From VFMC01 sp031404435 (GTDB lineage: Bacteria; Actinomycetota; Acidimicrobiia; Acidimicrobiales; Ilumatobacteraceae): a stretch of DNA of 20,822 bases. The position numbers and the translations under genes are program-made. The stretch is from positions 1 through 20,822 of the forward strand of contig JANNHO010000268.1 in assembly GCA_031404435.1 (NCBI GenBank), read 5' to 3'. The notes under the pieces were generated by a model that saw only the letters and a program-made list of their open reading frames with translations, was not told the origin of the DNA and ran no database searches. How positions within the stretch are numbered: the stretch's first letter is position 1; every line of letters begins with the position of its first letter. This document shows, in pieces, positions 8,350 to 16,257 of the stretch.

Positions 8350-8435
8350 TTGTCGAACCCCAGGCCGCTCCGGGCCGCCGCGCCGGGCCGCGCTTCGATT
8401 GTCGTGCCGCGGCGAACCGGTCCTATCGTGACCGG

Positions 8436-9377
8436 GTGCTCGCCGTGATCCCTGTGAGAGATGGTCGGCTGCCACTCGGCGGTGCCGAAACCGCTGACGA
8501 GTGCGGCGGGCGGGCCGTGCTGATCGGCTCCGGCGCCAGGGACAGTGCTGCTTCGGTGGCCGGCGATCTGCGCTGCATCGAGACCGGCGAGTTCCGCCCG
8601 GCGGCCTGGGCTCGCGCGCTGGCCGCACTGCTCGCCGATGAAGCGATCATCGTGCTGCCGTCATCGGCCGATGGCCGCGACCTCGCGCCGCGCCTCGCCG
8701 CGGAGCTAGAACGGCCGCTGTTCACGAACGCGATCCACGTCAGCGATACGCACGTGGTGATGACCCGCAATGGCGGCCTCACGATGCACACCGTGACCAC
8801 GCCCGCGCACGCCATCATCACCTTGCAGGTGGGCTCACGCGGGGTCGACCCGCCCGATTTCGCCCGTACCGCGGCGACCGTCCTACACGATCTGACGATT
8901 GACGTCGACCCCATGATCCGTGACGCCGACGTGGCCGAGGTGCTCGAACCCGACGCGGCGTCGATCGACCTTGCCGAGGCCGAGCGGATCGTCGGCGGCG
9001 GAGCAGGGCTCGAAGGCCAGGAGCGCTTCGACGACCTCGCCCGACTTGGCGAACTGCTGGGGGCGAGTGTCGGCGCCACCCGTGTGATCACCGACCGCGG
9101 GTGGATCGAGCATCAGCGCCAGATCGGAACCACCGGGGTCGTCGTCGATCCGCGGTTGTACATCGCGTTCGGCATCAGCGGGGCGGTGCAGCACACCAGC
9201 GGGCTCGGCAACCCGGACCACATCGTCAGCGTCAACACCGACGCGTCGTGCCCGATGATGCTGCGCGCCGACCTCGCCGTCGTGGCCGACGCCAATACCG
9301 TGCTGACCGAACTGCTCACACTGCTCGCCCCCGCGGCACCAGGCGAGTCCTCGGAACCGGAGCCCAGCAATGTCTGA
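8436..9377 (+). CDS. etfA: Electron transfer flavoprotein alpha subunit (FixB/EtfA), mycofactocin-linked type
   Basis: This 313-residue alpha subunit of an electron transfer flavoprotein holds the FAD of the ETF heterodimer and passes electrons from dehydrogenases to an ETF-quinone oxidoreductase. The C-terminal FAD domain is complete: RIVGGGAGLEG, then TDRGW (about residues 219-223), QIGTTGVVVDPRLY, IAFGISGAVQHTSGL and NTDASCP, ending with the typical ADLAVVADANTVLTELL. The N-terminal domain is more divergent. The start is GTG at 8436 with only a weak ribosome site. It is the first of eight co-directional genes; fixC begins eight bases before its stop. The order alpha, fixC, fixX, beta, mftE, mftF indicates a specialised ETF serving a mycofactocin-dependent oxidation rather than general fatty-acid oxidation (inference from context). 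Confidence 0.9.
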   Translation: MLAVIPVRDGRLPLGGAETADECGGRAVLIGSGARDSAASVAGDLRCIETGEFRPAAWARALAALLADEAIIVLPSSADGRDLAPRLAAELERPLFTNAIHVSDTHVVMTRNGGLTMHTVTTPAHAIITLQVGSRGVDPPDFARTAATVLHDLTIDVDPMIRDADVAEVLEPDAASIDLAEAERIVGGGAGLEGQERFDDLARLGELLGASVGATRVITDRGWIEHQRQIGTTGVVVDPRLYIAFGISGAVQHTSGLGNPDHIVSVNTDASCPMMLRADLAVVADANTVLTELLTLLAPAAPGESSEPEPSNV

Positions 9378-10713
9378 CGCCTCGCTCCCCGATACGGCCG
9401 ACCCACGCGCTGGTAACGATGTCGATGTCGTGGTGGTCGGTGCCGGCCCTGCCGGGTCGTGCGCTGCAATCACCCTGGCCAGACGCGGCCTACGGGTACT
9501 ACTGCTGGAGCGCGGCCCATTCCCGGGCAGCAAGAACATGTATGGCGGTGTCGTCTACCCGCGCATCCTCGATCAGCTGATCCCGCAGTGGTGGGAGGAG
9601 ATGCCGGTCCAGCGTTGGATCACCCGCCGCACGACGATGGTGCTCACCGACACCCAGGCGCTCAGCGTCGATTTCCGCACCGAGGCCTGGGGCACGGCGC
9701 CCTACAACGGGGCTACGGCCTTTCGGCCCGATTTCGACCACTGGCTGGCGGGCCACGCCGAGGCCGCAGGGGCCCGGCTGCTGTGCAGCACTACCGCCAC
9801 CGGGCTGCTGCGCGACACGGCAGGCACCGTGATCGGCGTCACCACCGACCGGCCGAACGGCGATGTGCGCGCCAGGGTGGTCATTGCCTGCGACGGGGTG
9901 AACAGCTTCCTCGCCAAGGAATCCGGCTTGCACGCCAAGCCCGATCCGGCCAACTACACCCTTGGCGTGAAAGAGACCCTGGCCCTACCCAAGGACGTGA
10001 TCGACGAACGCTTCGGGGTGCGCGGCACCGACGGTGTCGACATCGAGATCCTCGGCGGCACCAGCGGAGTGAACGGCGGCGGTTTCATCTACACCAACTT
10101 CGACACGATCGCCGTCGGGGTGGTGTTGAAGCTGCCCAAGCTCGCTGCCCAGCAGCGCCGTCCGGAAGACATCATCGCCGGACTGAAAGCGCATTCGGCG
10201 ATCGCTCCGCTGGTGGAGGGCGGCGAACTGAAGGAGTACTCGGCGCACCTCATCCCCGAAGCCGGGTTGGCGATGATGCCGCAACTCGTCGGTGCCGGAT
10301 TGCTCGTCGCCGGCGACGCCGCGGCGATGTGCCTCGCGGCGGGCATCTGGCTCGAAGGCGTGAACTTCGCCATGGCGAGCGGGATGTACGCCGGCGAGGC
10401 TGCCGCCGAGGCGATCGGGCGAGGCGACGTATCGGTCAACGGGTTGGCCGGATACCGGAAGCGCCTCGACGACACCTTCGTCCTTCGCGATCATCGCAAG
10501 CTCCGACGGGCGCCGGCGCTGGTGTTGAGCGATCGCGTGCAGCACATGTATCCGCAGCTGATCGCTGGTGTTGCAGAAGGCATGTTCCGGGTAGACAACC
10601 CCGCTCCGAAACCGGGTCTGCGCAAGCTGCTTGCCACCGAACGCAAGCGAGCCGGCGTTCGACGGCGTGATCTCATTCGTGACGGCTGGGCCGGCTTCAG
10701 GACGTTCGGATGA
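9370..10713 (+). CDS. fixC: FixC-type electron transfer flavoprotein-quinone oxidoreductase
   Basis: This 447-residue FAD enzyme of the FixC/ETF-QO family accepts electrons from reduced ETF and hands them to membrane quinone, working with the small ferredoxin FixX encoded next. The dinucleotide-binding motif VVVGAGPAGSCAAITLARRG is at about residues 20-39, followed by LLLERGPFPGSKNMYGG, a FixC hallmark. The second FAD motif is LLVAGDAAAMC with IWLEGVNFAMASGMYAGEAA (about residues 312-350). Length fits FixC, which lacks the fused ferredoxin domain of mitochondrial ETF-QO. The ATG at 9370 overlaps the ETF alpha gene by eight bases, and the stop overlaps fixX (ATGA). Membrane contact would be monotopic, since no clear TM helix is seen. 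Confidence 0.92.
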   Translation: MSDASLPDTADPRAGNDVDVVVVGAGPAGSCAAITLARRGLRVLLLERGPFPGSKNMYGGVVYPRILDQLIPQWWEEMPVQRWITRRTTMVLTDTQALSVDFRTEAWGTAPYNGATAFRPDFDHWLAGHAEAAGARLLCSTTATGLLRDTAGTVIGVTTDRPNGDVRARVVIACDGVNSFLAKESGLHAKPDPANYTLGVKETLALPKDVIDERFGVRGTDGVDIEILGGTSGVNGGGFIYTNFDTIAVGVVLKLPKLAAQQRRPEDIIAGLKAHSAIAPLVEGGELKEYSAHLIPEAGLAMMPQLVGAGLLVAGDAAAMCLAAGIWLEGVNFAMASGMYAGEAAAEAIGRGDVSVNGLAGYRKRLDDTFVLRDHRKLRRAPALVLSDRVQHMYPQLIAGVAEGMFRVDNPAPKPGLRKLLATERKRAGVRRRDLIRDGWAGFRTFG

Positions 10714-11012
10714 ACGACGCCGAGCACTGGCCCGAGGTCTCCTTCGACGACCGGATGACCACCACCCGCTTCGACGTGCACGACACTGCGCACATCGTGG
10801 TCGATGGGTCGGTGTGCGCCGATTGCAGCACACGTGAGTGCGTGGTCGCTTGCCCGGCAAGGCTGTTCGTACCGACGAGCGACGGTGGAATCGTGTTCAA
10901 CTACGAGCAGTGCTTCGAGTGTGGCACGTGCTACCTGGTCTGCAACCGGGAAGGGGCGATCAGCTGGAACTACCCGGAGGGCGGTTACGGCGTGGTCTTC
11001 CGCCGCACATGA
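10710..11012 (+). CDS. fixX: FixX-type ferredoxin-like protein, partner of FixC
   Basis: This 100-residue iron-sulfur protein corresponds to the ferredoxin domain of ETF-QO. Cysteines occur as C36, C39, C44, C48 (CADCSTRECVVACP) and C68, C71, C74, C78 (CFECGTCYLVCN). The second set has canonical CxxCxxCxxxC spacing for a [4Fe-4S] cluster; the first is spaced irregularly, as in FixX proteins, which are thought to keep a single cluster. The C-terminal ISWNYPEGGYGVVFR is a strong FixX signature. It starts with an ATGA overlap on fixC and ends with an ATGA overlap on the ETF beta gene, implying coupled translation of a stoichiometric complex. Confidence 0.92.
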   Translation: MNDAEHWPEVSFDDRMTTTRFDVHDTAHIVVDGSVCADCSTRECVVACPARLFVPTSDGGIVFNYEQCFECGTCYLVCNREGAISWNYPEGGYGVVFRRT

Positions 11013-11881
11013 TCGCCGTCTGCCTCAAGTTCAGTCCCCCACCCGGTATCGGCGGGCGCGCTCCCGACGGGCATGGTTTCGACGACCGGTTCGACGACCG
11101 GCTTGGCGGCGTCTCGCCGGCCGACCGGGCGGCGTTGGAGGTTGCCTTGCGCTTCGGCGAGGCAACCGGCAACGACGTGGTTGCTGTCTCGGCGGGGCCA
11201 CTCGCCGTGCAACGAGTGCTGCGCGATGCCTTGGCATGTGGCGCCACGGCGGCGCGACACATCGTCGCCGCGCTCGAACGTGACAGCGTCGACGTCGCCG
11301 CCGATCTGGCTGCAGCAGTTCACGGTGCGGACATGGTCGTGTGCGGCGACTACTCGCTTGATCGCGGCAGCGGATCGGTGCCCGCGTTCATCGCCCATCA
11401 CCTCGGTACTGCCCAAGCCCTTGGGCTCGTCGACCTCGACCTCGACCTCCCGGACTCAGATGGGGCCGGACGAGGACCGCTGGCACTGCGGGCGATTCGG
11501 CGACTTGATGGGGGGCGACGCGAGGTGCTGGCCGTGACCACCCCCTGCGTGGTGTCGGTCGAGGGTGCGGTGGCCCTCGACGGAACGTCGGTGTCACTTC
11601 GCCGAGCTTCACTTCCCGGTCTCGTCGCCGCCGCAGATGCCCCCATCGAACAACTCGCTCCAGCGGCACACCGTTCGTCGACCACGGTGTCCCACGTCAG
11701 TGATTTCCGCCCACGGGCGCGCATCCTCGGCTCGCCGACCGGCGTCGTCACGCTCGATCGCGTTCGGCAATTGCTCGACACCGGAGGTTCGGTTGCCCAC
11801 GGGGAAACGGTCGAGCTCGATCCGCGTGCCAGCGCCGAGCGGATCATCGAATCGCTGCGCCATTGGGGCTACCTATCGTGA
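11009..11881 (+). CDS. etfB: Electron transfer flavoprotein beta subunit (FixA/EtfB), mycofactocin-linked type
   Basis: This 290-residue ETF beta subunit partners the alpha subunit encoded 1.6 kb upstream. The start MIAVCLKFSPPPG matches the family's first strand, which usually reads as CVKQVPD. It continues with LEVALRFGEATGNDVVAVSAGP and ALACGATAARHIV, where the typical protein has the ALAMGADRAVLV motif. The nucleotide (AMP or FAD) binding segment is VVCGDYSLDRGSGSVPAFIA (about residues 110-129), matching the family's TGKQSID.D.GQVP pattern. The family's Arg/Lys-rich docking loop is weakly conserved, which fits a dedicated partner set. The ATG at 11009 overlaps the fixX stop (ATGA). The next gene (mftE) starts 13 bases after its stop. 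Confidence 0.85.
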   Translation: MIAVCLKFSPPPGIGGRAPDGHGFDDRFDDRLGGVSPADRAALEVALRFGEATGNDVVAVSAGPLAVQRVLRDALACGATAARHIVAALERDSVDVAADLAAAVHGADMVVCGDYSLDRGSGSVPAFIAHHLGTAQALGLVDLDLDLPDSDGAGRGPLALRAIRRLDGGRREVLAVTTPCVVSVEGAVALDGTSVSLRRASLPGLVAAADAPIEQLAPAAHRSSTTVSHVSDFRPRARILGSPTGVVTLDRVRQLLDTGGSVAHGETVELDPRASAERIIESLRHWGYLS

Positions 11882-11894
11882 GACCACCGAACCG

Positions 11895-12635
11895 GTGAGC
11901 GGCACAGGCACCGAGCACCGCGGCACAGGTACCGGTGCAGGCGCGTGTCGCCTCGACGAGCTGACATGGGTCGAGCTCGATGCCGCACCACCGGTGATCC
12001 TTGTTGTGCCGCTCGGCTCGTGCGAACAGCATGGTCCGCATCTCCCGCTACACACCGACACGGTGATCGCCGAGTCACTCGCCGATGCGCTGGTCGACAC
12101 GCTTGTTGGGCAGGCCGGCGCAACGCGAATGTTGGTCGCGCCGGCGATCACGGTGACATCGAGCGGCGAGCACGCTGGGTTCCCCGGTACGTTGTCGATC
12201 GGCTCGGACGTGACCGAACGCCTGGTCGTCGAGTTGGTTCGATCGGCCGATTGGAGCGACGGGGTGGTGCTCGTCAACGGCCACGGCGGCAACGCTGCGC
12301 CGGTCAGGTCGGCGGTCGCCGCATTGCACGCCGAGGGCCGCCGGGTGCTGTCGTGGTGGCCGCGCATCGTCGGCGGCGACGCACACGGCGGGCACAGTGA
12401 AACCTCGCTGATGCTGGCGATCGCCCCGCATCTCGTCCACATGGACCGGGCCGCGGTGGGCCGGCGCGAACCGGTCACCGAACTGTTCGACGAACTGCGC
12501 CGCGCCGGCGTGCGCGCGGTGAGCCCGAACGGCGTGCTCGGCGACCCGACCGGCGCCAGCGCCGACCATGGTAGTGAGCTGCTCGCCCAACTCGGCGCCA
12601 ACCTCGTCGCCGCGGTCCAACAGTGGCAACGCTGA
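11895..12635 (+). CDS. mftE: Mycofactocin system creatininase-family peptidase MftE
   Basis: This 246-residue creatininase-fold metallohydrolase is the MftE peptidase. MftE cleaves the radical-SAM-modified MftA precursor and releases the C-terminal Val-Tyr-derived dipeptide that becomes mycofactocin. Metal and active-site motifs are intact: EQHGPHLPLHTDT from about residue 44, GHGGN at about 129-133, and DAHGGHSETS from about 162. The end region SPNGVLGDPTGASADHGSEL matches the known MftE C-terminal pattern. I chose the GTG at 11895 as the first start in frame after the ETF beta stop; the first ~20 residues (Gly/Thr-rich) are not conserved, so a start slightly further downstream is possible. 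It overlaps mftF by 13 bases. No mftA precursor gene is visible in the window. Confidence 0.92.
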   Translation: MSGTGTEHRGTGTGAGACRLDELTWVELDAAPPVILVVPLGSCEQHGPHLPLHTDTVIAESLADALVDTLVGQAGATRMLVAPAITVTSSGEHAGFPGTLSIGSDVTERLVVELVRSADWSDGVVLVNGHGGNAAPVRSAVAALHAEGRRVLSWWPRIVGGDAHGGHSETSLMLAIAPHLVHMDRAAVGRREPVTELFDELRRAGVRAVSPNGVLGDPTGASADHGSELLAQLGANLVAAVQQWQR

Positions 12636-14092
12636 ACCCGGACCACCAGGGCAACGTCGGTCCGGCGTCGGGCGAACGGTCGTTTCGTCTCGATTCGTCG
12701 TACCGACGGCCGGGGGCCGGCAACGTGATCATCGGCGGATCACCACTGCGATTGTTCCGACTGACCGCCGCCGGGGTCGCTGTCGCGGCGGCAATCGAGC
12801 GCGGCACCGCATTGCCAGTACACCACACCCGCCTCACGTCGCGGCTGGTCGCCGCCGGAGCGATCCATCCGGTGCTTGCCGCCGAGTTCATCGACCCATC
12901 ACGGCTGACGATCGTGATCCCATGCCGTAACGAACTGCCTCGCCATGCCGCAACGCAGTGCCGGGTCGTCGTAGTGGATGACGCGTCGGCCCGCCCGCTG
13001 CACCTGGCGAGCGTGGTTCGAGCTCAAGACGAGATCGTGATCCGCCTCGACCAGAACGTCGGTCCTGGAGGTGCCCGCAATGCCGGGCTCGCGGCGGTGG
13101 GCACCGAGTTCGTTGCGTTCGTCGACAGCGATGTGTTCATCGACGACGAATCGTTGCTGCACCTTGCCGCACACCTCGCCGACCCAACCGTGGCGCTGGT
13201 GGCACCGCGGATTCGCGCCGACCCCGGCGATAGCCCCCTGGCGAGATACGAGCAACGTCACTCACCACTCGACATGGGCGGCGAGGCAGCACGGATCACC
13301 CCGGCGACCCGCGTGAGCTACGTGCCTGCGGCCGTCGTGGTGTGCCGCACCGACGCGGTTCGCGCCGTCGGGGGCTTCGATGCCGACCTGCGCTACGGCG
13401 AGGACGTCGATCTGGTCTGGCGGCTCGGCGGGGCGGGGTGGCAGTGCCGGTACGAACCGGAGGTGGTGGCGTTGCACACCACGCGCCGCACGCTGCGCGA
13501 GTGGGCAATGCAACGGTTCCACTACGGAACCGCTGCCGCGGCACTCGCCCGCCGGCACCCCGGTGCGGTCGCCCCACTGCGGATGAGCGGGTGGAGCGCG
13601 GCAACGTGGCTGCCGGTATCGGTAGGCATTCCGCTGCTCGGGTTCGCGATCGGCGCGGGCAGCGCGGCACTGCTCACCCGCAAGCTCGAAGCCGTGCCGA
13701 AACGTGAAGCCCTGCGGATTGCCGGCACCGGCAACCTGTACGCGGGCCGCCTGATCGCGTCGGCGCTGACACGCACCTGGTGGCCGCTGCTTGCTGTGCT
13801 CGCGCTGGTGTCGCCGCGGGCACGCCGTTTGCTTGCTGCGGCGGTGCTCGTGCCCGCGTTCATCGACTGGCATTCCGACGGGCCACCGATCGATCTGCTC
13901 CCCTCGCTGGGCCTGCGAGTGCTCGATGACGTCGCGTACGGTACGGGGGTGTGGGCCGGGGCGTTGCGCCAACGACATGCGGGCGCGCTGTTGCCCTCGT
14001 TCGCCTCCTGGCCCGGGCGCGGGGACACCCCGGGACACGGGCAGGGGGCAGCCACCACGAAGCGTTCGGCAACTACGGTTGCCGAACGATGA
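12623..14092 (+). CDS. mftF: Mycofactocin system glycosyltransferase MftF
   Basis: This 489-residue GT2-family enzyme decorates premycofactocin with a glucose chain. An N-terminal PqqD/MftB-like segment is present: SSYRRPGAGNVIIGGSPLRL, then FRLTAAGVAV. The GT-A domain shows VVVVDDAS (about residues 115-122), NVGPGGARNAGL, FVDSDV in place of a classical DxD (Asp at about 168), SYVPAAVVVCR, and GGFDADLRYGEDVDLVWRLG (GED at about 259-261). Two hydrophobic segments and the MftF-typical LDDVAYGTGVWAGALRQRHA close the protein, after which a low-complexity tail extends. It begins at GTG 12623 inside mftE and its stop overlaps the next gene (ATGA). Length is close to characterised MftF proteins. Its location beside a full ETF module is the notable context. 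Confidence 0.94.
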   Translation: MATLNPDHQGNVGPASGERSFRLDSSYRRPGAGNVIIGGSPLRLFRLTAAGVAVAAAIERGTALPVHHTRLTSRLVAAGAIHPVLAAEFIDPSRLTIVIPCRNELPRHAATQCRVVVVDDASARPLHLASVVRAQDEIVIRLDQNVGPGGARNAGLAAVGTEFVAFVDSDVFIDDESLLHLAAHLADPTVALVAPRIRADPGDSPLARYEQRHSPLDMGGEAARITPATRVSYVPAAVVVCRTDAVRAVGGFDADLRYGEDVDLVWRLGGAGWQCRYEPEVVALHTTRRTLREWAMQRFHYGTAAAALARRHPGAVAPLRMSGWSAATWLPVSVGIPLLGFAIGAGSAALLTRKLEAVPKREALRIAGTGNLYAGRLIASALTRTWWPLLAVLALVSPRARRLLAAAVLVPAFIDWHSDGPPIDLLPSLGLRVLDDVAYGTGVWAGALRQRHAGALLPSFASWPGRGDTPGHGQGAATTKRSATTVAER

Positions 14093-15072
14093 CCCTGCGA
14101 CTCACCATTGATGCCACCGCGTGGCAGGCCCACGTCGACGCGTTTCGTGACAACGTGGATTCCCTCATCCCGGTCGTGAAAGGCAACGGGTACGGCATCG
14201 GACGAATCTGCTTGGCGCGCATCGCGGCACAGTTCGCACCGACCATCGCGGTGGGCACCGTGTACGAGCTCGGGGGGCTGGACGTCGACGACACCGAGAT
14301 CCTCGTGCTCACCCCCGCCGCCCGACTTGCCGATGGCACCCTTCCCCCGAACGCCGTGCCCGCCGTATCCACTCCGGCCCATGTCGCGGTGTTGCAGGCC
14401 AACCGGTGGACCGGGCTTGTGTCGATCAAGTTGGCCTCGTCGATGCACCGTTTTGGCGTCGAGGCCGACCGGCTGGCGTCGCTCGTCGATCGGATCAACA
14501 CTGCCGGGTTCGACGTGCACTCGTTGATGCTGCACACGCCGTTCATCCATGACACCTACAGCGGCAGCGATGCCACCGCCGAGATCGAAGGGTGGCTTGC
14601 AACGCTGGCGGCACCAGCGTTTGCGACAGTTACGCACGTGCCGGTTTCGGTCAGTCACCTGTCGCCAAGGGCGTTCACCGATCTCGCAGCGAGGCACCCG
14701 CAGCGGACGCTGTCACTACGTTCCGGGACCGCCCTGTGGCACGGCGACAAATCGTTCTTGCACCTCCAAGCCGACGTGGTCGCCACGCATCGCCTCGTCG
14801 CCGGCGACCGCGCCGGCTACCGATCGATTCGCTCTGGCGCGCCGATCACCGTCGTGGTCGTCGGGGCAGGATCTGCGCACGGGGTCAGCGAGCTGCCCGA
14901 CCACCGAAGCCCGTTCCACTTCGCCCGCCAACGACAAGCCCTGCTGGAACCACCCCACATGCATTCCTCCATGCTCGTCTGCGGACCTCACGACGCACCC
15001 GCGATCGGCGACTGGCTCGATGTGCAACGCCCGCTGATCACGGTCGCTCCTGACGAGGTGGTGTGGCGATGA
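14089..15072 (+). CDS. Alanine racemase-like PLP protein, apparently without the catalytic tyrosine
   Basis: This 327-residue protein has the alanine racemase N-terminal barrel fold. LIPVVKGNGYGIGR (about residues 26-39) carries Lys31 where Alr binds PLP, and SIKLASSMHRFGVEA corresponds to the family's LK.DTGMHRLG segment. The C-terminal domain can be followed through SLRSGTALWHGDKSFLHLQA and GDRAGYRSIRSGAPITVVVV. Where Alr has the IGYADG motif with the catalytic Tyr from the second subunit, this protein reads VGAGSAHG (about residues 258-265), so no tyrosine is seen there. Isomerase activity on Ala is therefore doubtful. It is also shorter than usual Alr (about 370). The ATGA overlaps on both sides place it inside the mycofactocin/ETF operon. 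Function is unknown; an amino-acid or amine-binding PLP role is possible. Confidence 0.8.
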   Translation: MTLRLTIDATAWQAHVDAFRDNVDSLIPVVKGNGYGIGRICLARIAAQFAPTIAVGTVYELGGLDVDDTEILVLTPAARLADGTLPPNAVPAVSTPAHVAVLQANRWTGLVSIKLASSMHRFGVEADRLASLVDRINTAGFDVHSLMLHTPFIHDTYSGSDATAEIEGWLATLAAPAFATVTHVPVSVSHLSPRAFTDLAARHPQRTLSLRSGTALWHGDKSFLHLQADVVATHRLVAGDRAGYRSIRSGAPITVVVVGAGSAHGVSELPDHRSPFHFARQRQALLEPPHMHSSMLVCGPHDAPAIGDWLDVQRPLITVAPDEVVWR

Positions 15073-16238
15073 CCGACACGCCCACGTCCACGACCGATCC
15101 CGCCCCTGCGCAGCACGCGGCGCCACCCGTCGGCCGGCATGAGTCGCGCCCACGGCTCCCCGGTCCCGATGTCACCCGCGCCATTGCGTTGATCGGTGTC
15201 GTGGTGATGAACTACCACGGCTACCTGAACGGTTCGCAAGCTGTGGCCCAACCCGGCGACGGCTTTGCCGCCCGCTTGTTCGATCCGTGGACCGGCGTGC
15301 TGTCCACCCGCTTCGCTGCCGCCTTCATGCTCGTCGCCGGAGTCGGGGTGACGCTGCTCACCGAACGATCGCGCACCTCCCGCGACCACCCCGCGATCGC
15401 ATCTGACCGGTGGCGGTTGATTCGCCGCGGCGCACTGCTGTACGGGTTCGGTTTCGTGCTCGACTGGATCTGGCCCGGCACGATCCTGTTCTTCTACGGT
15501 GCCGCGTTCGTCTTCGCCGGACTGATCTTCCACCTCCGGACGCGCTGGATCGTCACGATCGGCGCCATGTCGGCCCTCGGCGGAGCAACACTGCGGTGGT
15601 GGGCCGCTGCGCGCGCCGCTGATTCGAACGCCCCCGATTGGCTGCTGTCCCCGGGGACGCTGGGTACCCGCTCCCCGCGCGGGTTACTGTTCGACACGTT
15701 CGTCAACGGGACCCACCCGCTCCTGCCGTGGATGGCGTTCATGTGCGCCGGCATCGTGATCGGGCGGCACCTGCGCAACCTTCCGTTGCTGCGCGTCGGG
15801 GCCGCGGCAGCGGTGGCGGTGGCCGTGAGCTACACGCTCAACCATGTCCTCAGCGCAGGCCACGCAGGCGACTCCGTGCGGCTTGCACTGGTGTCGACCA
15901 GCCCGTTCGACCGCGGCCTGCTGTACACCGCGAACGCGCTCGGAACTGCCGTCGTCGCACTGTGCGCGGTCACCTGGATCTGCCGACGGGTCCCCGAATC
16001 GCGGGTGATGCGCGTGCTACAGATCGCTGGGCAGACGACGCTGAGCCTGTACGTGCTGCACGTGGTGGTGTTCAACGTTGTCGTCAACCAACTCGGCGCG
16101 GTTCGGCCCACCGGACTCGATACCGCGCTGGTGTTCGCGCTCGTGTTCTGGCTGATCGCGATCGCGCTCGCATGGATGTGGCACGACCTGTTCGGCCGCG
16201 GGCCGCTGGAAGTGCTGTACCGCCGTTTCGGCGGCTGA
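15069..16238 (+). CDS. Transmembrane acyltransferase-like protein (HGSNAT_cat/DUF418 type)
   Basis: This 389-residue polytopic membrane protein is related to the HGSNAT_cat/DUF418 group. It opens with a polar N-terminus and then the family's first signature RLPGPDVTRAIALIGVVVMN followed by YHGYLNG (about residues 29-55). About ten hydrophobic helices follow, with HPLLPWMAFMCAGIVIGRHL (the HPLLPW stretch is typical) and a C-terminal GQTTLSLYVLHVVVFNVVVN resembling the acyltransferase-3/DUF418 end. Members transfer acyl groups to sugars or are uncharacterised. It is last in the operon, overlapping the alanine-racemase-like gene by ATGA (ATG at 15069). Acylation of a glycan, possibly the mycofactocin oligoglucose made by MftF, is a context-based guess. 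Confidence 0.8.
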   Translation: MTDTPTSTTDPAPAQHAAPPVGRHESRPRLPGPDVTRAIALIGVVVMNYHGYLNGSQAVAQPGDGFAARLFDPWTGVLSTRFAAAFMLVAGVGVTLLTERSRTSRDHPAIASDRWRLIRRGALLYGFGFVLDWIWPGTILFFYGAAFVFAGLIFHLRTRWIVTIGAMSALGGATLRWWAAARAADSNAPDWLLSPGTLGTRSPRGLLFDTFVNGTHPLLPWMAFMCAGIVIGRHLRNLPLLRVGAAAAVAVAVSYTLNHVLSAGHAGDSVRLALVSTSPFDRGLLYTANALGTAVVALCAVTWICRRVPESRVMRVLQIAGQTTLSLYVLHVVVFNVVVNQLGAVRPTGLDTALVFALVFWLIAIALAWMWHDLFGRGPLEVLYRRFGG

Positions 16239-16257
16239 CGTGACGGCCTCGCGTCAG
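16235..16257. terminator. Weak candidate bidirectional hairpin between convergent genes
   Basis: CTGACG and CGTCAG form a six-base stem around an 11-base loop that spans the 15-base gap between the eight-gene operon and the convergent metallopeptidase. There is no U-run on either side, so this is only a modest candidate. Confidence 0.3.
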
